Below are positions 13,605 to 20,701 of a stretch of 21,934 nt of DNA, piece after piece. Position 1 is the first letter of the stretch. Every line of letters begins with the position of its first letter. Both the position numbers and the translations under genes were made by a program. Source of the stretch: a virus; IMG/VR virus record IMGVR_UViG_3300037258_000348, positions 1-21,934 of that record. One strand, given 5' to 3'. The notes under the pieces were generated by a model that was not told the origin of the DNA, did no database searches, and saw only the letters and a program-made list of their open reading frames with translations.

Positions 13605-15056
13605 TTGGTGATCGACCTGGATGACGCGGCGGGCCTGGCCTCGGAGATGGCCACGGAGCTGGGCGACCTGCGGCGCGGGTTCGCCGCGCTGGCCGCGTAC
13701 TACGACGGCGAGCACAAGATGATGTCCGAGCCGTCCCGGCTCACCGCACGCCACCGCGAGCTGCTCGCCGAGTCGGTCACCAACTGGTGCCGCCTGGTGG
13801 TCGACGTGGTAGCGGAACGGCTGATCGTCTCCGCGATCCGGTCCTCCGCCAATCCCGAATCCGATGACCAGGCGTGGAAGTACTGGCAGTGCAACAAGCT
13901 GGACGCGGCCAGCGTGCAGGTGCACACGGAGTCGCTGAAGCTCGGCGTCTGCTACGTCGCGGTGTGGCCGGGCAAGCGCGGCCCCAGGATCACGGCCGAG
14001 TCCCCGATGCTGTGCCATGTCCGCCACGACGAGGTGAGCGGCGAGCCCACAGCGGCGCTGAAGGTGTGGCAGTCCAGGTACGGCAAGCGTTACACCTACG
14101 CCACCTTGTACCTGCCCGACGCGGTGTACCGGTTCCGGTCGGCGGCCGGGGCCGGGGTCACCGCCGTGCCCTACACGCCCCGAGCTGACGTGAGCGCGCC
14201 GCTGTCCGGTACCCGCTGGATTCCCCGCGACGCCGATGACGACGGCGGCCCGGTGATCGCCAACCCGCTGGGCGTGGTGCCGTTCGTCAAGTTCGCCAAC
14301 CAGCCTGACCTGCTCGGCGGGTACACCAGCGAGATCGCCGGCATCCTGCCCGTGCAGGACCGCATCAACCGGACGGTCTTCCACCGCCTGCTGTGCCAGG
14401 AGTTCAGCGCGGCGCCGCAGCGGTACGTGTGCGGGCTGGATGTCGACACCGATGACGAGGGCCAGCCCCGGCAGCCCTATGACACGGCGGTCGACCGGCT
14501 CTGGATCGCCAGCGACCCGGAGACGAAGTTCGGGCAGTTCCCGCCGGCGTCCACCGCTGATCACCAGGCGGCGACCACGGCCGACGTGCAGGCGATCGCC
14601 ACCACGTCGCGGACACCGCCGCACTACCTGCTGTCCGGGATGGGCGTCTTCCCCAGCGGGGAGAGCGTCCGCGCGACCGAGCACGGCCTGTCCCGCAAGG
14701 TCGAGGACCGCCGGCAGGTCGACGGCGAGGCGTGGGAGCAGACGGTCAGGCTCGCCGCCCGCGCGGACAAGAACACGCGGCTGGCGACCGATGAGGAGCT
14801 GGAGATCGCCTGGAGCGATGTCGAGGCGCGCAGCGAGGGCGAGCTGGTCGACGCGCTGCTGAAGATGGCCAGCCTCGGCGTGCCCCGCCAGGTGCTGTGG
14901 GAGCGGTGGGGCGCCAGCCCGCAGGAACTTGACCGGTGGGCGGAGCTGGCCCGCGCGGAAGCCGACGAGGAAGCGGGCCTGCTCTACGATCCGGGGCTGG
15001 GCATGTCGATGGGCAAGGCAGGCCCGCCGCAGGCCCGTGACGCTGCCCGAGCCTGA
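13605..15056 (+). CDS. Portal protein (SPP1 gp6-like)
   Basis: The 483-aa product forms the dodecameric DNA channel at one capsid vertex. It begins with a helical clip/wing region (LRRGFAALAAYYDGEHKM, then NWCRLVVDVVAERL). The core includes NPLGVVPFVKFANQPDLLGGYTSEI followed by GILPVQDRINRTVFHRLL, a hallmark of this portal family. TSRTPPHYLLSGMG and then ATEHGLSRKVEDRR lie before the C-terminal crown. A strong GAGGAAGGGG ribosome site precedes TTG 13605 and GTG 13608; either could be used. Order terL-portal-MuF is standard. Confidence 0.9.
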   Translation: MVIDLDDAAGLASEMATELGDLRRGFAALAAYYDGEHKMMSEPSRLTARHRELLAESVTNWCRLVVDVVAERLIVSAIRSSANPESDDQAWKYWQCNKLDAASVQVHTESLKLGVCYVAVWPGKRGPRITAESPMLCHVRHDEVSGEPTAALKVWQSRYGKRYTYATLYLPDAVYRFRSAAGAGVTAVPYTPRADVSAPLSGTRWIPRDADDDGGPVIANPLGVVPFVKFANQPDLLGGYTSEIAGILPVQDRINRTVFHRLLCQEFSAAPQRYVCGLDVDTDDEGQPRQPYDTAVDRLWIASDPETKFGQFPPASTADHQAATTADVQAIATTSRTPPHYLLSGMGVFPSGESVRATEHGLSRKVEDRRQVDGEAWEQTVRLAARADKNTRLATDEELEIAWSDVEARSEGELVDALLKMASLGVPRQVLWERWGASPQELDRWAELARAEADEEAGLLYDPGLGMSMGKAGPPQARDAARA

Positions 15057-15753
15057 CCCGGCCGCGTACCGGCGGACGCTCGCGGCGGCACGGCGGCGGG
15101 TCGCGGTGCTGCTGGCCCGGAGCGCGGCTGTGTTCCCCGGCGGCATCCCCGGCCCGGGCGCCACCCCCGCGCAGTGGGCCGGGTTCACGTCGAAGGCGGC
15201 GGAGATCGCCGCGGCGGCCGGTGACCTGGACGCGATGATCTCGCTGCGCTGGCTCGCCCTGCACGCGCTCCGCGCCGGGCACCTGCCCGAGCACCGCATG
15301 TACCTGTTCGCGTCGCTGGACGCATACACCGAGGCCGCGCGGCTGGCACGGCTTGGCCGTGAGGAGCTGGCCCGCGAGCAGCACCGCGCCCTGGACGGCA
15401 TGGAGCACACGACGCCCGGCACGTCCTGCCTGCGCCGGATGCTCCGCGCGGCGCAGGCCGCCGCCGAGGCCCAGGGCCGCAGCGTGGTCGCCGCCGCGTT
15501 CCTGTCCCAGGACTGCTTCCGCGGCTACACGCGGCTGACCTCGCCAGGTGCGTGCGCGCTGTGCCGCGCCGCCGCCGCACGCGGGCCGCGCCACGCAGAC
15601 AGGCCGTGGCCGTACCCGCACCCGAACTGCCACTGCGGCGCGGCGCCGGTCACCGCGCCGCCTCCCGCGATCCGCCCGTCACGCCGGCAGGTCGCCGCGC
15701 ACTGGGACATGGTGCAGGACCTGACCGCCAGCGCCCGCGCCGCCCTGCGCTGA
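15037..15753 (+). CDS. MuF-like minor head protein
   Basis: The GTG at 15037 overlaps the portal gene by 20 bp. The 238-aa product is helical at the N-terminus and has a C-terminal Cys/His motif: FRGYTRLTSPGACALCRAAAA ... WPYPHPNCHCGAAP. The CxxC plus HPNCxC pattern is characteristic of MuF/SPP1-gp7-like head proteins (often labelled capsid maturation protein in actinophages). These bind the portal and may be ejected with DNA. No recognisable protease or toxin domain follows. Confidence 0.75.
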   Translation: MTLPEPDPAAYRRTLAAARRRVAVLLARSAAVFPGGIPGPGATPAQWAGFTSKAAEIAAAAGDLDAMISLRWLALHALRAGHLPEHRMYLFASLDAYTEAARLARLGREELAREQHRALDGMEHTTPGTSCLRRMLRAAQAAAEAQGRSVVAAAFLSQDCFRGYTRLTSPGACALCRAAAARGPRHADRPWPYPHPNCHCGAAPVTAPPPAIRPSRRQVAAHWDMVQDLTASARAALR

Positions 15754-15761
15754 CAGAACGT

Positions 15762-15780
15762 CCCCGGCCACGTGCCGGGG
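15762..15780. other. Short hairpin before the scaffold gene
   Basis: CCCCGGC (15762-15768) pairs perfectly with GCCGGGG (15774-15780) around CACGT, 67 bp before the scaffold ATG. No U-tract follows. It may be a processing or attenuation structure in the 93-bp gap. Confidence 0.35.
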
Positions 15781-15846
15781 CTGATGCACCCCCGTGCCGC
15801 TGAGGCCGGGGCACCGCCCACCCGTTTCCGCCGAGGAAGCCGAGCC

Positions 15847-16386
15847 ATGCCTGAAGACAGCACCACCACCCCGCCCGCCGAGGGCGGGACACCTGCGGTA
15901 ACGCCGCCCGCCGAGGGCGACCCTGCGCCGCCCGAGGACGACCTGGCCAAGAGCAGGCGGCAGGCCCGCAACTGGGAGATCGAGGTCGGCAAGGCCCGCA
16001 AGCGCATCGCCGAGCTTGAGGCAGCGACCCAGACCGACCAGGAGAAGGCGCTGGCCGCCGCACGCGCCGAGGGAGCCGCCGAGGCCCGCACCCGGTACGA
16101 GCAGCGCATCATCGCCGCCGAGGCGCACCGCGCCCTGACCGGGAAGGTCTCCAGCCCGCGCCTGGCCCTGCCGCACCTGGACCTGTCCCAGGTGACCCTC
16201 GCCGAGGACGGCACCGTCGACGCGATGGCGCTGGACACGGCGGTCACTGCGCTGCTGGCCGAGTTCCCCGAGCTGGCCAGCCCCGCTGAACCGCATCACG
16301 CGGACCTCGGCCCCCGGCAGGCACCAGGCAGCGACGGGAAACACGACCCGAACGCCCTGCTCCGCGCCGCGTTCCGGAGCCACTGA
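15847..16386 (+). CDS. Capsid scaffolding protein
   Basis: The 179-aa product has the composition of a phage scaffold. A Pro/Glu-rich disordered N-terminus with a near-repeat (TTTPPAEGGTPAVTPPAEGD) comes first. A charged coiled coil follows (about residues 33-80: DDLAKSRRQARNWEIEVGKA, then RIAELEAATQTDQEKALAAA), and a C-terminal capsid-binding segment ends KHDPNALLRAAFRSH. Scaffold directs assembly of the procapsid and is then lost. The gene lies directly before the major capsid gene, as expected. GAGGAAGCCGAGCC serves as ribosome binding site. Confidence 0.85.
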   Translation: MPEDSTTTPPAEGGTPAVTPPAEGDPAPPEDDLAKSRRQARNWEIEVGKARKRIAELEAATQTDQEKALAAARAEGAAEARTRYEQRIIAAEAHRALTGKVSSPRLALPHLDLSQVTLAEDGTVDAMALDTAVTALLAEFPELASPAEPHHADLGPRQAPGSDGKHDPNALLRAAFRSH

Positions 16387-16426
16387 AGGCCCGCACACCA
16401 GCAAACGAGAAAAGGAGGCACAGCAG

Positions 16427-17413
16427 ATGCCCATCAAGCCGGTAATGAGCCGCGCCGACGCGATCGCCCTGATCGTGGAGGAACGCGGCGCCGAGGTCGT
16501 CCAGCTCGCCGAGCAGCAGTCCGTCGCGATGGCCGCGTTCACCAAGCAGCCCATGGGTACCAGCATCCGGGAGATACCGCTGCTGGAGACCCTGCCGTCC
16601 GCGTACTGGCTGGACAGCGGCGACCAGGGCGACAAGACCGGCGCCGCCGCGAAGGACGATGCGGTCAAGCCGACCACCAGCATGAAGTTCGGGGTCAAGA
16701 AGCTGGTAGCCGAGGAGATCGCCTGCATCGCGGTCATCCCGGAGGCGGTGCTGGAAGACGCCCACTACGACCTGTGGGGGTTCATCCGCGCCCGCGCGGC
16801 CGAGGCCATCGGGCGGGCCGTCGACATGGCCGTCTTCTTCGGCGCGGCCGTCGACTCCAAGGGCACGGTCGGCACCGCGCCCGCCTCATTCGGCGGCGGC
16901 CTGTTCAAGATGGCCACCGACAACGACCACGTCCACCAGGCGGCCGAGGACCCCGACATCGGCGAGGACTTCAACCTCGCCATGGCGCTGATCGAGGACG
17001 ACAACTACAACCCGGCCGCCGCGTTCTGCGGCAACTCCCTCAAGCCCAAGCTGCGCGGGCTGCGGGACAAGAACGGGAACCCGATCTACGCGCCGGGCCT
17101 GCGCAACCAGCCCGGTGTCGCGTCCGCCGACGCCGTGTACGGGGTGCCGACCCGGTACTCCACCAACGGCGCGTGGGACCCGACCAAGGCCGTCGCGATC
17201 CTCGCCGACCCGCAGTACTGCATCATCGGCGTCCGGCAGGACATCCAGGCGAAGTTCCTGGACCAGGCCACCATCCAGGGCGTCAACCTGGCCGAGACCG
17301 ACCAGCTCGCGCTCCGCATCCGCGCCCGGTTCGGGTTCACCGTCCTGTGCCCCAAGGGCCTGGGACAGTCCGCCAAGCCGTTCCCGGCGGCGGTGATCAG
17401 CCCAAAAGCGTGA
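16427..17413 (+). CDS. Major capsid protein (HK97 fold)
   Basis: The 328-aa product has features of the HK97-fold capsid family. An N-terminal helix is followed by E-loop-like SIREIPLLETLPSAYWLDSG, the spine (VKKLVAEEIACIAVIPEAVLED), an A-domain section (DFNLAMALIEDDNYNPAAAFC, then KPKLRGLRDKNGNPIY) and the ending DQLALRIRARFGFTVLCPKG. AAAAGGAGG gives a near-perfect ribosome binding site, fitting high late expression. Two codons before its stop lies the slippery heptamer C CCA AAA (17401-17407). A -1 shift there would give a 374-aa form ending in an Ig-like half-domain. Confidence 0.92.
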   Translation: MPIKPVMSRADAIALIVEERGAEVVQLAEQQSVAMAAFTKQPMGTSIREIPLLETLPSAYWLDSGDQGDKTGAAAKDDAVKPTTSMKFGVKKLVAEEIACIAVIPEAVLEDAHYDLWGFIRARAAEAIGRAVDMAVFFGAAVDSKGTVGTAPASFGGGLFKMATDNDHVHQAAEDPDIGEDFNLAMALIEDDNYNPAAAFCGNSLKPKLRGLRDKNGNPIYAPGLRNQPGVASADAVYGVPTRYSTNGAWDPTKAVAILADPQYCIIGVRQDIQAKFLDQATIQGVNLAETDQLALRIRARFGFTVLCPKGLGQSAKPFPAAVISPKA

Positions 17414-17446
17414 CCCCGGAGCCGGGACCGTCCGTGACCGGGGTCA
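17401..17446 (+). promoter_or_regulatory. Programmed -1 frameshift site at the end of the capsid gene
   Basis: C CCA AAA at 17401-17407 fits X XXY YYZ in the capsid reading frame (CCA = Pro, AAA = Lys). TGACCCCGG (17411-17419) pairs perfectly with CCGGGGTCA (17438-17446), a 9-bp stem just downstream. If the first three pairs melt, the spacer is 6 nt. A -1 shift bypasses the TGA at 17411 and enters the frame ending at 17550, which encodes IPT/TIG sequence. The similar appending of Ig-like domains to phage capsid and tail proteins by frameshift is known. Confidence 0.75.
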
Positions 17447-17550
17447 GCCCCAGCTCGGGGGCCTCCGCCGGGGGCACCCAGGTCACGATCAGCGGCACCG
17501 GGTTCCGGGCCACGACCAGGACCAAGACGAAGGGGGCCAGCAATGGCTAA
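17410..17550 (+). CDS. N-terminal half of an IPT/TIG Ig-like domain, capsid frameshift extension
   Basis: This 46-codon frame is -1 to the capsid gene. It encodes PSVTGVSPSSGASAGGTQVTISGTGF, the first two strands of an IPT/TIG domain, followed by a basic tail (RATTRTKTKGASNG). The GTG at 17410 overlaps the capsid stop, but expression through the 17401 frameshift is more likely, which would fuse it to capsid subunits. The domain lacks its second half, which lies in the next ORF in another frame. TIG domains on phage particles are thought to bind host-surface or environmental polysaccharides. Confidence 0.7.
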   Translation: MTPEPGPSVTGVSPSSGASAGGTQVTISGTGFRATTRTKTKGASNG

Positions 17551-17719
17551 CACGCCAGCAGTGACGTTCGGCGACCAGCCCGCGACCGATGTCGCGGTCG
17601 TGTCGGACACCGAGATCACCTGCACCTCACCAGCCGGCACGGCCGGCACGGTGGCGGTCACGGTGACCGCCGGCGGCAAGGATGCCTCGCTGCCCGACGG
17701 GTTCACCTACACGGCCTGA
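17543..17719 (+). CDS. C-terminal half of an IPT/TIG Ig-like domain (58 aa)
   Basis: ATG at 17543 has GAAGGGGG (17529-17536) 6 nt upstream. The product AVTFGDQPATDVAVVSDTEI ... TAGTVAVTVTAGGKDASLPDGFTYTA corresponds exactly to the second half of an IPT/TIG domain, from strand C to the end. It is in frame +1 (equivalently -2) to the preceding half-domain ORF and overlaps it by 8 bp. It may be an independent small protein that complements the capsid-fused half, the product of a second frameshift, or a remnant of a broken domain. The good ribosome site favours independent synthesis. Confidence 0.65.
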   Translation: MANTPAVTFGDQPATDVAVVSDTEITCTSPAGTAGTVAVTVTAGGKDASLPDGFTYTA

Positions 17720-17736
17720 CCCCGCAAGAGAACCGC

Positions 17737-17773
17737 CCGGGTCCGCGCCGCCACAGCAGCGGCGCGGACCCGG
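17737..17773 (+). terminator. Perfect 15-bp hairpin after the capsid/Ig genes
   Basis: CCGGGTCCGCGCCGC (17737-17751) pairs with GCGGCGCGGACCCGG (17759-17773) around a 7-nt loop. It is one of the most stable structures in the window and follows the capsid block in a 121-bp gap. No U-tract is present, as is common in high-GC actinobacteria. It probably lowers transcription of downstream genes or protects the capsid mRNA 3' end. Confidence 0.55.
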
Positions 17774-17840
17774 CGTCATCCCCGGCGCCGCCGCGCGCCG
17801 CAACCCAGCACGGAACAGCGAGAGGACACGGGGCAGCGCA

Positions 17841-18113
17841 ATGACCGCAACCGTCAAGTTCGGCACCGCCGAGGCGACCGGCGTCACCGTCAGGAACGAC
17901 ACCACGATCGAGTGCACGACACCGCCCGGCGCCGGCACCGCCGACGTGTCGGTCACCACGGACGGCGGCACCGCCGCCAAGGCCGGCGGGTTCACCTACC
18001 AGCCGCCCCCGCCGCCCGAGCCCACGGTGACCGCTGTCGCGCCCGCCACCGGCCCGGCCGCCGGCGGGACCGCGACCACCATCACCGGCACCGGGTTCAA
18101 GGAAGGCAAGTAA
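17841..18113 (+). CDS. Permuted IPT/TIG protein: C-half, Pro linker, N-half
   Basis: The 90-aa product begins with the second half of an IPT/TIG domain (ATVKFGTAEATGVTVRNDTT then IECTTPPGAGTADVSV ... GGFTYQ, residues 3-54). A PPPPPEP linker follows, then the first half of another IPT domain (TVTAVAPATGPAAGGTATTI, GTGFKEGK) and stop. No complete domain is present in the usual order. The N-half and C-half could pair within the chain as a circular permutant, or with half-domains on the capsid-fused and tail-tube proteins. ATG at 17841 has a G-rich upstream region (AGAGGACACGGGGCAG). I know of no named family with this order. Confidence 0.65.
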   Translation: MTATVKFGTAEATGVTVRNDTTIECTTPPGAGTADVSVTTDGGTAAKAGGFTYQPPPPPEPTVTAVAPATGPAAGGTATTITGTGFKEGK

Positions 18114-18118
18114 ACCCC

Positions 18119-19039
18119 ATGAGCCGCGTGAGGAACACCGCGTGCGCGCTGCTGACGGCGGCAGCACTGGCCGCGCCCGGCGTCACGGTCAGCGCCGCCC
18201 CGCCGCCGCCGCTGGACAGCACGGTCATCAACGACGGAGCCGTGGTCCCCGCGGTACCCGCCGCGCAGCAGGCACCCGCGGTACCGCTGCCCGCAGGCGA
18301 GCAGGCCGACCAGGGGTCAGCGCTGCTGCGCCGCGTGCTGGCCGAGGCCCGCAAGTGGACCGGCACCCTGGAAGTCCCCCGCGACTCCAACCGGACGATC
18401 TTCGGGCAGGACTACGGGTGGGACGGCGTGGCCTGGTGCGCCATCTTCGTGTCGACCATCTCCCAGTGGGCCGGCGCGAAGGCCGGCGTGGTGTACCCGC
18501 GCACCGCCTCGGTGGCTGCCGCCCGCGCGTGGTTCCTGAAGCAAGGCCGGTTCGGCCGGCAGCCCGAACCGGGTGACTGGGTGATCTTCGGCCCCACGGG
18601 CGCCGATCATGTCGAGCTCGTCGTGAAGGTCACCGCGACGCAGATCGAGACGATCGGCGGGAACACCAACGTCGGCCCGCAGTCCCACGGCGGCGCGGAC
18701 GGCGTATACGAGATCCGGTACCTGCGGACCAACCCCGCGATCGACGGCTACGGCCACCCGCTCTACGCCGCCCCCTCAGGCACCGCCGGCAGCGGGCACG
18801 GGCCGCTGCCCGGCCCCGCCGGGCTGCTGCCGGTGACCGGCGGCGACCGGGACCGGCTTGCCGTCCTGGCCTGCCTGGGAGCGGCGCTGCTGGCGGGCGG
18901 TACCGGACTGCGGTACGCGTGGCGGCGGCGCGGCGCGCACCAGCGGCGCCTGCACGTCATCGCGGCGTGCGCCGCGATCCTTGCAGCGGCAGCCGCCGCC
19001 GGGACGCTCGCCGCCGCCCTGGTACTGGCGGCCACGTGA
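18119..19039 (+). CDS. Secreted CHAP-domain cell-wall hydrolase with LPVTG sorting-like signal
   Basis: The 306-aa product starts with a signal peptide (RVRNTACALLTAAALAAPGVTVSA, cleavage near residue 26). A Pro/Ala linker leads to a CHAP amidase/endopeptidase domain, about 68-205. Cys107 in AWCAIFVS, His164 in ADHVELV and Asn182 in GGNTN are the likely catalytic residues. LPVTG follows at 237-241, then a hydrophobic helix and WRRRG, resembling a sortase signal, and then a second hydrophobic helix at about 275-304. It is 5 nt after the split-Ig gene, inside the structural operon, not in a lysis cassette. It could be a surface-anchored hydrolase of the lysogen or infected cell, or a virion-associated enzyme. 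The second helix argues that it may simply be a membrane anchor. Confidence 0.75.
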   Translation: MSRVRNTACALLTAAALAAPGVTVSAAPPPPLDSTVINDGAVVPAVPAAQQAPAVPLPAGEQADQGSALLRRVLAEARKWTGTLEVPRDSNRTIFGQDYGWDGVAWCAIFVSTISQWAGAKAGVVYPRTASVAAARAWFLKQGRFGRQPEPGDWVIFGPTGADHVELVVKVTATQIETIGGNTNVGPQSHGGADGVYEIRYLRTNPAIDGYGHPLYAAPSGTAGSGHGPLPGPAGLLPVTGGDRDRLAVLACLGAALLAGGTGLRYAWRRRGAHQRRLHVIAACAAILAAAAAAGTLAAALVLAAT

Positions 19040-19512
19040 GCGGCGAAGGCACCCGCACCTGGGCGACCGCCGGGGACTGGGCCAGGCGCACCGGCCAGCC
19101 GGTCCCCACCGGAGATGACGCGGCCCGGATACAGCAGCTCCTCGACGACGCCGCCGCGCTGCTGGCCCTGCACATGCCCGCCGGGTGCCTGGCCCGCGCC
19201 GACGCCGGCGATGAGGCGCTGCTGGCGATCCTCGCCGCGCTCACCTGCGCGCGGGTGACCCGCCTGGAGAACGCGCCGCCCGGCATCGCCAGCGAGAGCG
19301 TCGGGTCGGTGTCGGTCACCTACGCCGGCGGCCTCCGCGCCGGGACCGCCTCCGACGCGTCCGCGCTCACCCCGTCCGAGAAGGCCACCCTCGCCCGTGC
19401 GTGCGGGCACGGCGGCGGCCTGATCATGGCCGGGATCATCAACGGCGGCGGCACCCGCCGCGACGGCCCCGCCACCGCCGCGCCCCTGCCGCCGTGCCGG
19501 GGCTGCTCGTGA
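19036..19512 (+). CDS. Head-tail connector/adaptor protein
   Basis: The GTG overlaps the CHAP stop. The 158-aa product has the helical pattern of head-completion adaptors (HK97 gp6 / SPP1 gp15 type): DDAARIQQLLDDAAALLALH then ALLAILAALTCARVTRL. These are followed by the characteristic GIASESVGSVSVTYAG strand pair and LTPSEKATLARACG. Such proteins form a ring under the portal. A Gly/Pro-rich tail ending CRGCS is atypical. Position as first of four small connector genes supports the call. Confidence 0.75.
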   Translation: MSGEGTRTWATAGDWARRTGQPVPTGDDAARIQQLLDDAAALLALHMPAGCLARADAGDEALLAILAALTCARVTRLENAPPGIASESVGSVSVTYAGGLRAGTASDASALTPSEKATLARACGHGGGLIMAGIINGGGTRRDGPATAAPLPPCRGCS

Positions 19513-19844
19513 CCTGGCTGGACGCGCTGATGACCGTCCCGTGCCAGGTCATCACCAGGCACGATCCCGGCGACGGCTCGCCGCCCGCCGAGACCAGCCA
19601 CGACATGACCTGCTACGCGCAGGTCTGGCACGCCGCCGAGGACGGGCTGGGCCGGGCGTCGGTCACCACATGGCGGCTGTGGCTGCCCGCACGCGCCGCG
19701 CTCCTGCCCGGGTTCGACACCTTCGCCGCGATCATCGTGCACGGCCGCCGCCTCGAGGCCGACGAGCCGCCCGTCCTGTACTGCCTGCCGCGAGGCAGCG
19801 TCCCCCATCACGTCGAGGTCCTGGCACGGGAAGGAACCGCATGA
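19509..19844 (+). CDS. Head-tail stopper protein
   Basis: The 111-aa beta-rich product (CQVITRHDPGDGSPP, MTCYAQVWHAAEDG, SVTTWRLWLPA, DTFAAIIVHGRRLEAD) has the size and strand content of the SPP1 gp16 / HK97 gp7-like stopper that closes the DNA exit channel. Identification rests mainly on order: adaptor, stopper, tail completion, tail terminator. The GTG start overlaps the previous stop. Confidence 0.65.
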   Translation: MTWLDALMTVPCQVITRHDPGDGSPPAETSHDMTCYAQVWHAAEDGLGRASVTTWRLWLPARAALLPGFDTFAAIIVHGRRLEADEPPVLYCLPRGSVPHHVEVLAREGTA

Positions 19845-20167
19845 GAGCGAGCATCGACAGCCGCGCTGTCCGTGACCTGGCCCGCGAACCGGGCACCGGG
19901 CAGGCGGTGGCAGCGGCGGCCGCGCAGGTCGCCGCCGCCGCCCGCACGCTGGCCCCGGTACGGACCGGCGCCTACCAGCGCAGCATCGCCGTCCTGCGCC
20001 GCAGCGGATACGCCTACGTCACGGCGCGGGACTTCAAGGCGGGCTGGATCGAGCGCGGCGCCGGGCCGTCCCCGGTACGCGGCGGCCGGCCCTTCCCCGC
20101 GCGCCGCGTCCTGGAACGTGCCGTGACCGGCCGCGGCCTGCGGTTCAAACCGTCCGCGAGGAAATGA
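19841..20167 (+). CDS. HK97 gp10-like tail-completion protein
   Basis: The 108-aa product matches the gp10-like family: an N-terminal helix (VAAAAAQVAAAARTLAPVRTGAYQRSI, including the APVRTGxxRxSI motif). Strands follow (VLRRSGYAYVTARDF) and PFPARRVLERAV ends the fold. This family joins head to tail in HK97-like phages. GGAAGGAACC provides the ribosome site. The short gap to the next gene contains GAAGGAGCC, its ribosome site. Confidence 0.75.
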   Translation: MRASIDSRAVRDLAREPGTGQAVAAAAAQVAAAARTLAPVRTGAYQRSIAVLRRSGYAYVTARDFKAGWIERGAGPSPVRGGRPFPARRVLERAVTGRGLRFKPSARK

Positions 20168-20177
20168 AGGAGCCCCG

Positions 20178-20618
20178 GTGACCGCTGTCCCGCCGCTGAT
20201 CCTGGCACCCGACATCGAAAAGCTCATCTCGGCGTTCCTGCGCGCTACCCCCGAGGTGGCCGCGTTCTGCGATGACCGGGTGTACGCCGACCCGCCCGCA
20301 GCCAAGCGCGCCTATCCCCTCGTCCTGGTCCAGCGCGCCGGGGGCGGCCCGGTCCTGACCGCGCCGGCGTGGCTCGACCAGGCCATCGTGCACCTGTGGT
20401 GCCTGGGCGGCCGGCACACCGAGGCCGAGCGGCTCGCCGCGACCTGCTGCGCCGCCCTCGCGCAGCGGCTGCGCGGCGCGTGGCCCGGCCATGCCGCCGT
20501 CGTCACCAAGGTCGCCGTGACCGATTTCGGCTACGACCCGGACCCCGACGCCGAGATCACCGGCACCGCACGGCCCCGGTACCGGGTGAGCGTCACCGTC
20601 ACCAGCCACCCCGCCTGA
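20178..20618 (+). CDS. Tail terminator protein
   Basis: The 146-aa product has an N-terminal helix (DIEKLISAFLRATPEVAAFC) and RVYADPPAAKRAYPLVLVQRAG. Strand-helix elements follow (DQAIVHLWCLGGRHTEAERLAATCC) and a final strand (RYRVSVTVTSHP). This alpha/beta pattern and the position directly before the tail tube gene fit the tail terminator of siphoviruses, which caps the tube. GTG start at 20178 with AAGGAGC 6-12 nt upstream. Confidence 0.7.
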   Translation: MTAVPPLILAPDIEKLISAFLRATPEVAAFCDDRVYADPPAAKRAYPLVLVQRAGGGPVLTAPAWLDQAIVHLWCLGGRHTEAERLAATCCAALAQRLRGAWPGHAAVVTKVAVTDFGYDPDPDAEITGTARPRYRVSVTVTSHPA

Positions 20619-20701
20619 CCTGACCTGACCCGCACAGCCAGCCCGTCCGGGACTCCCCGGCCGGGTCCGTCAGCAACCCGATTTCCAGGAGGTAATCCGC
20701 C

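Noticed and set aside
12257-13654. 465-codon minus-strand frame opposite terL
   Set aside because: terL is unambiguous on the plus strand; this frame is a shadow of its codon bias.
13602-15422. 606-codon minus-strand open frame opposite the portal and MuF-like genes
   Set aside because: It mirrors strongly coding plus-strand genes. Long antisense frames arise from extreme GC third-position bias, and its product is low-complexity Arg/Ala/Gly-rich with no motif.
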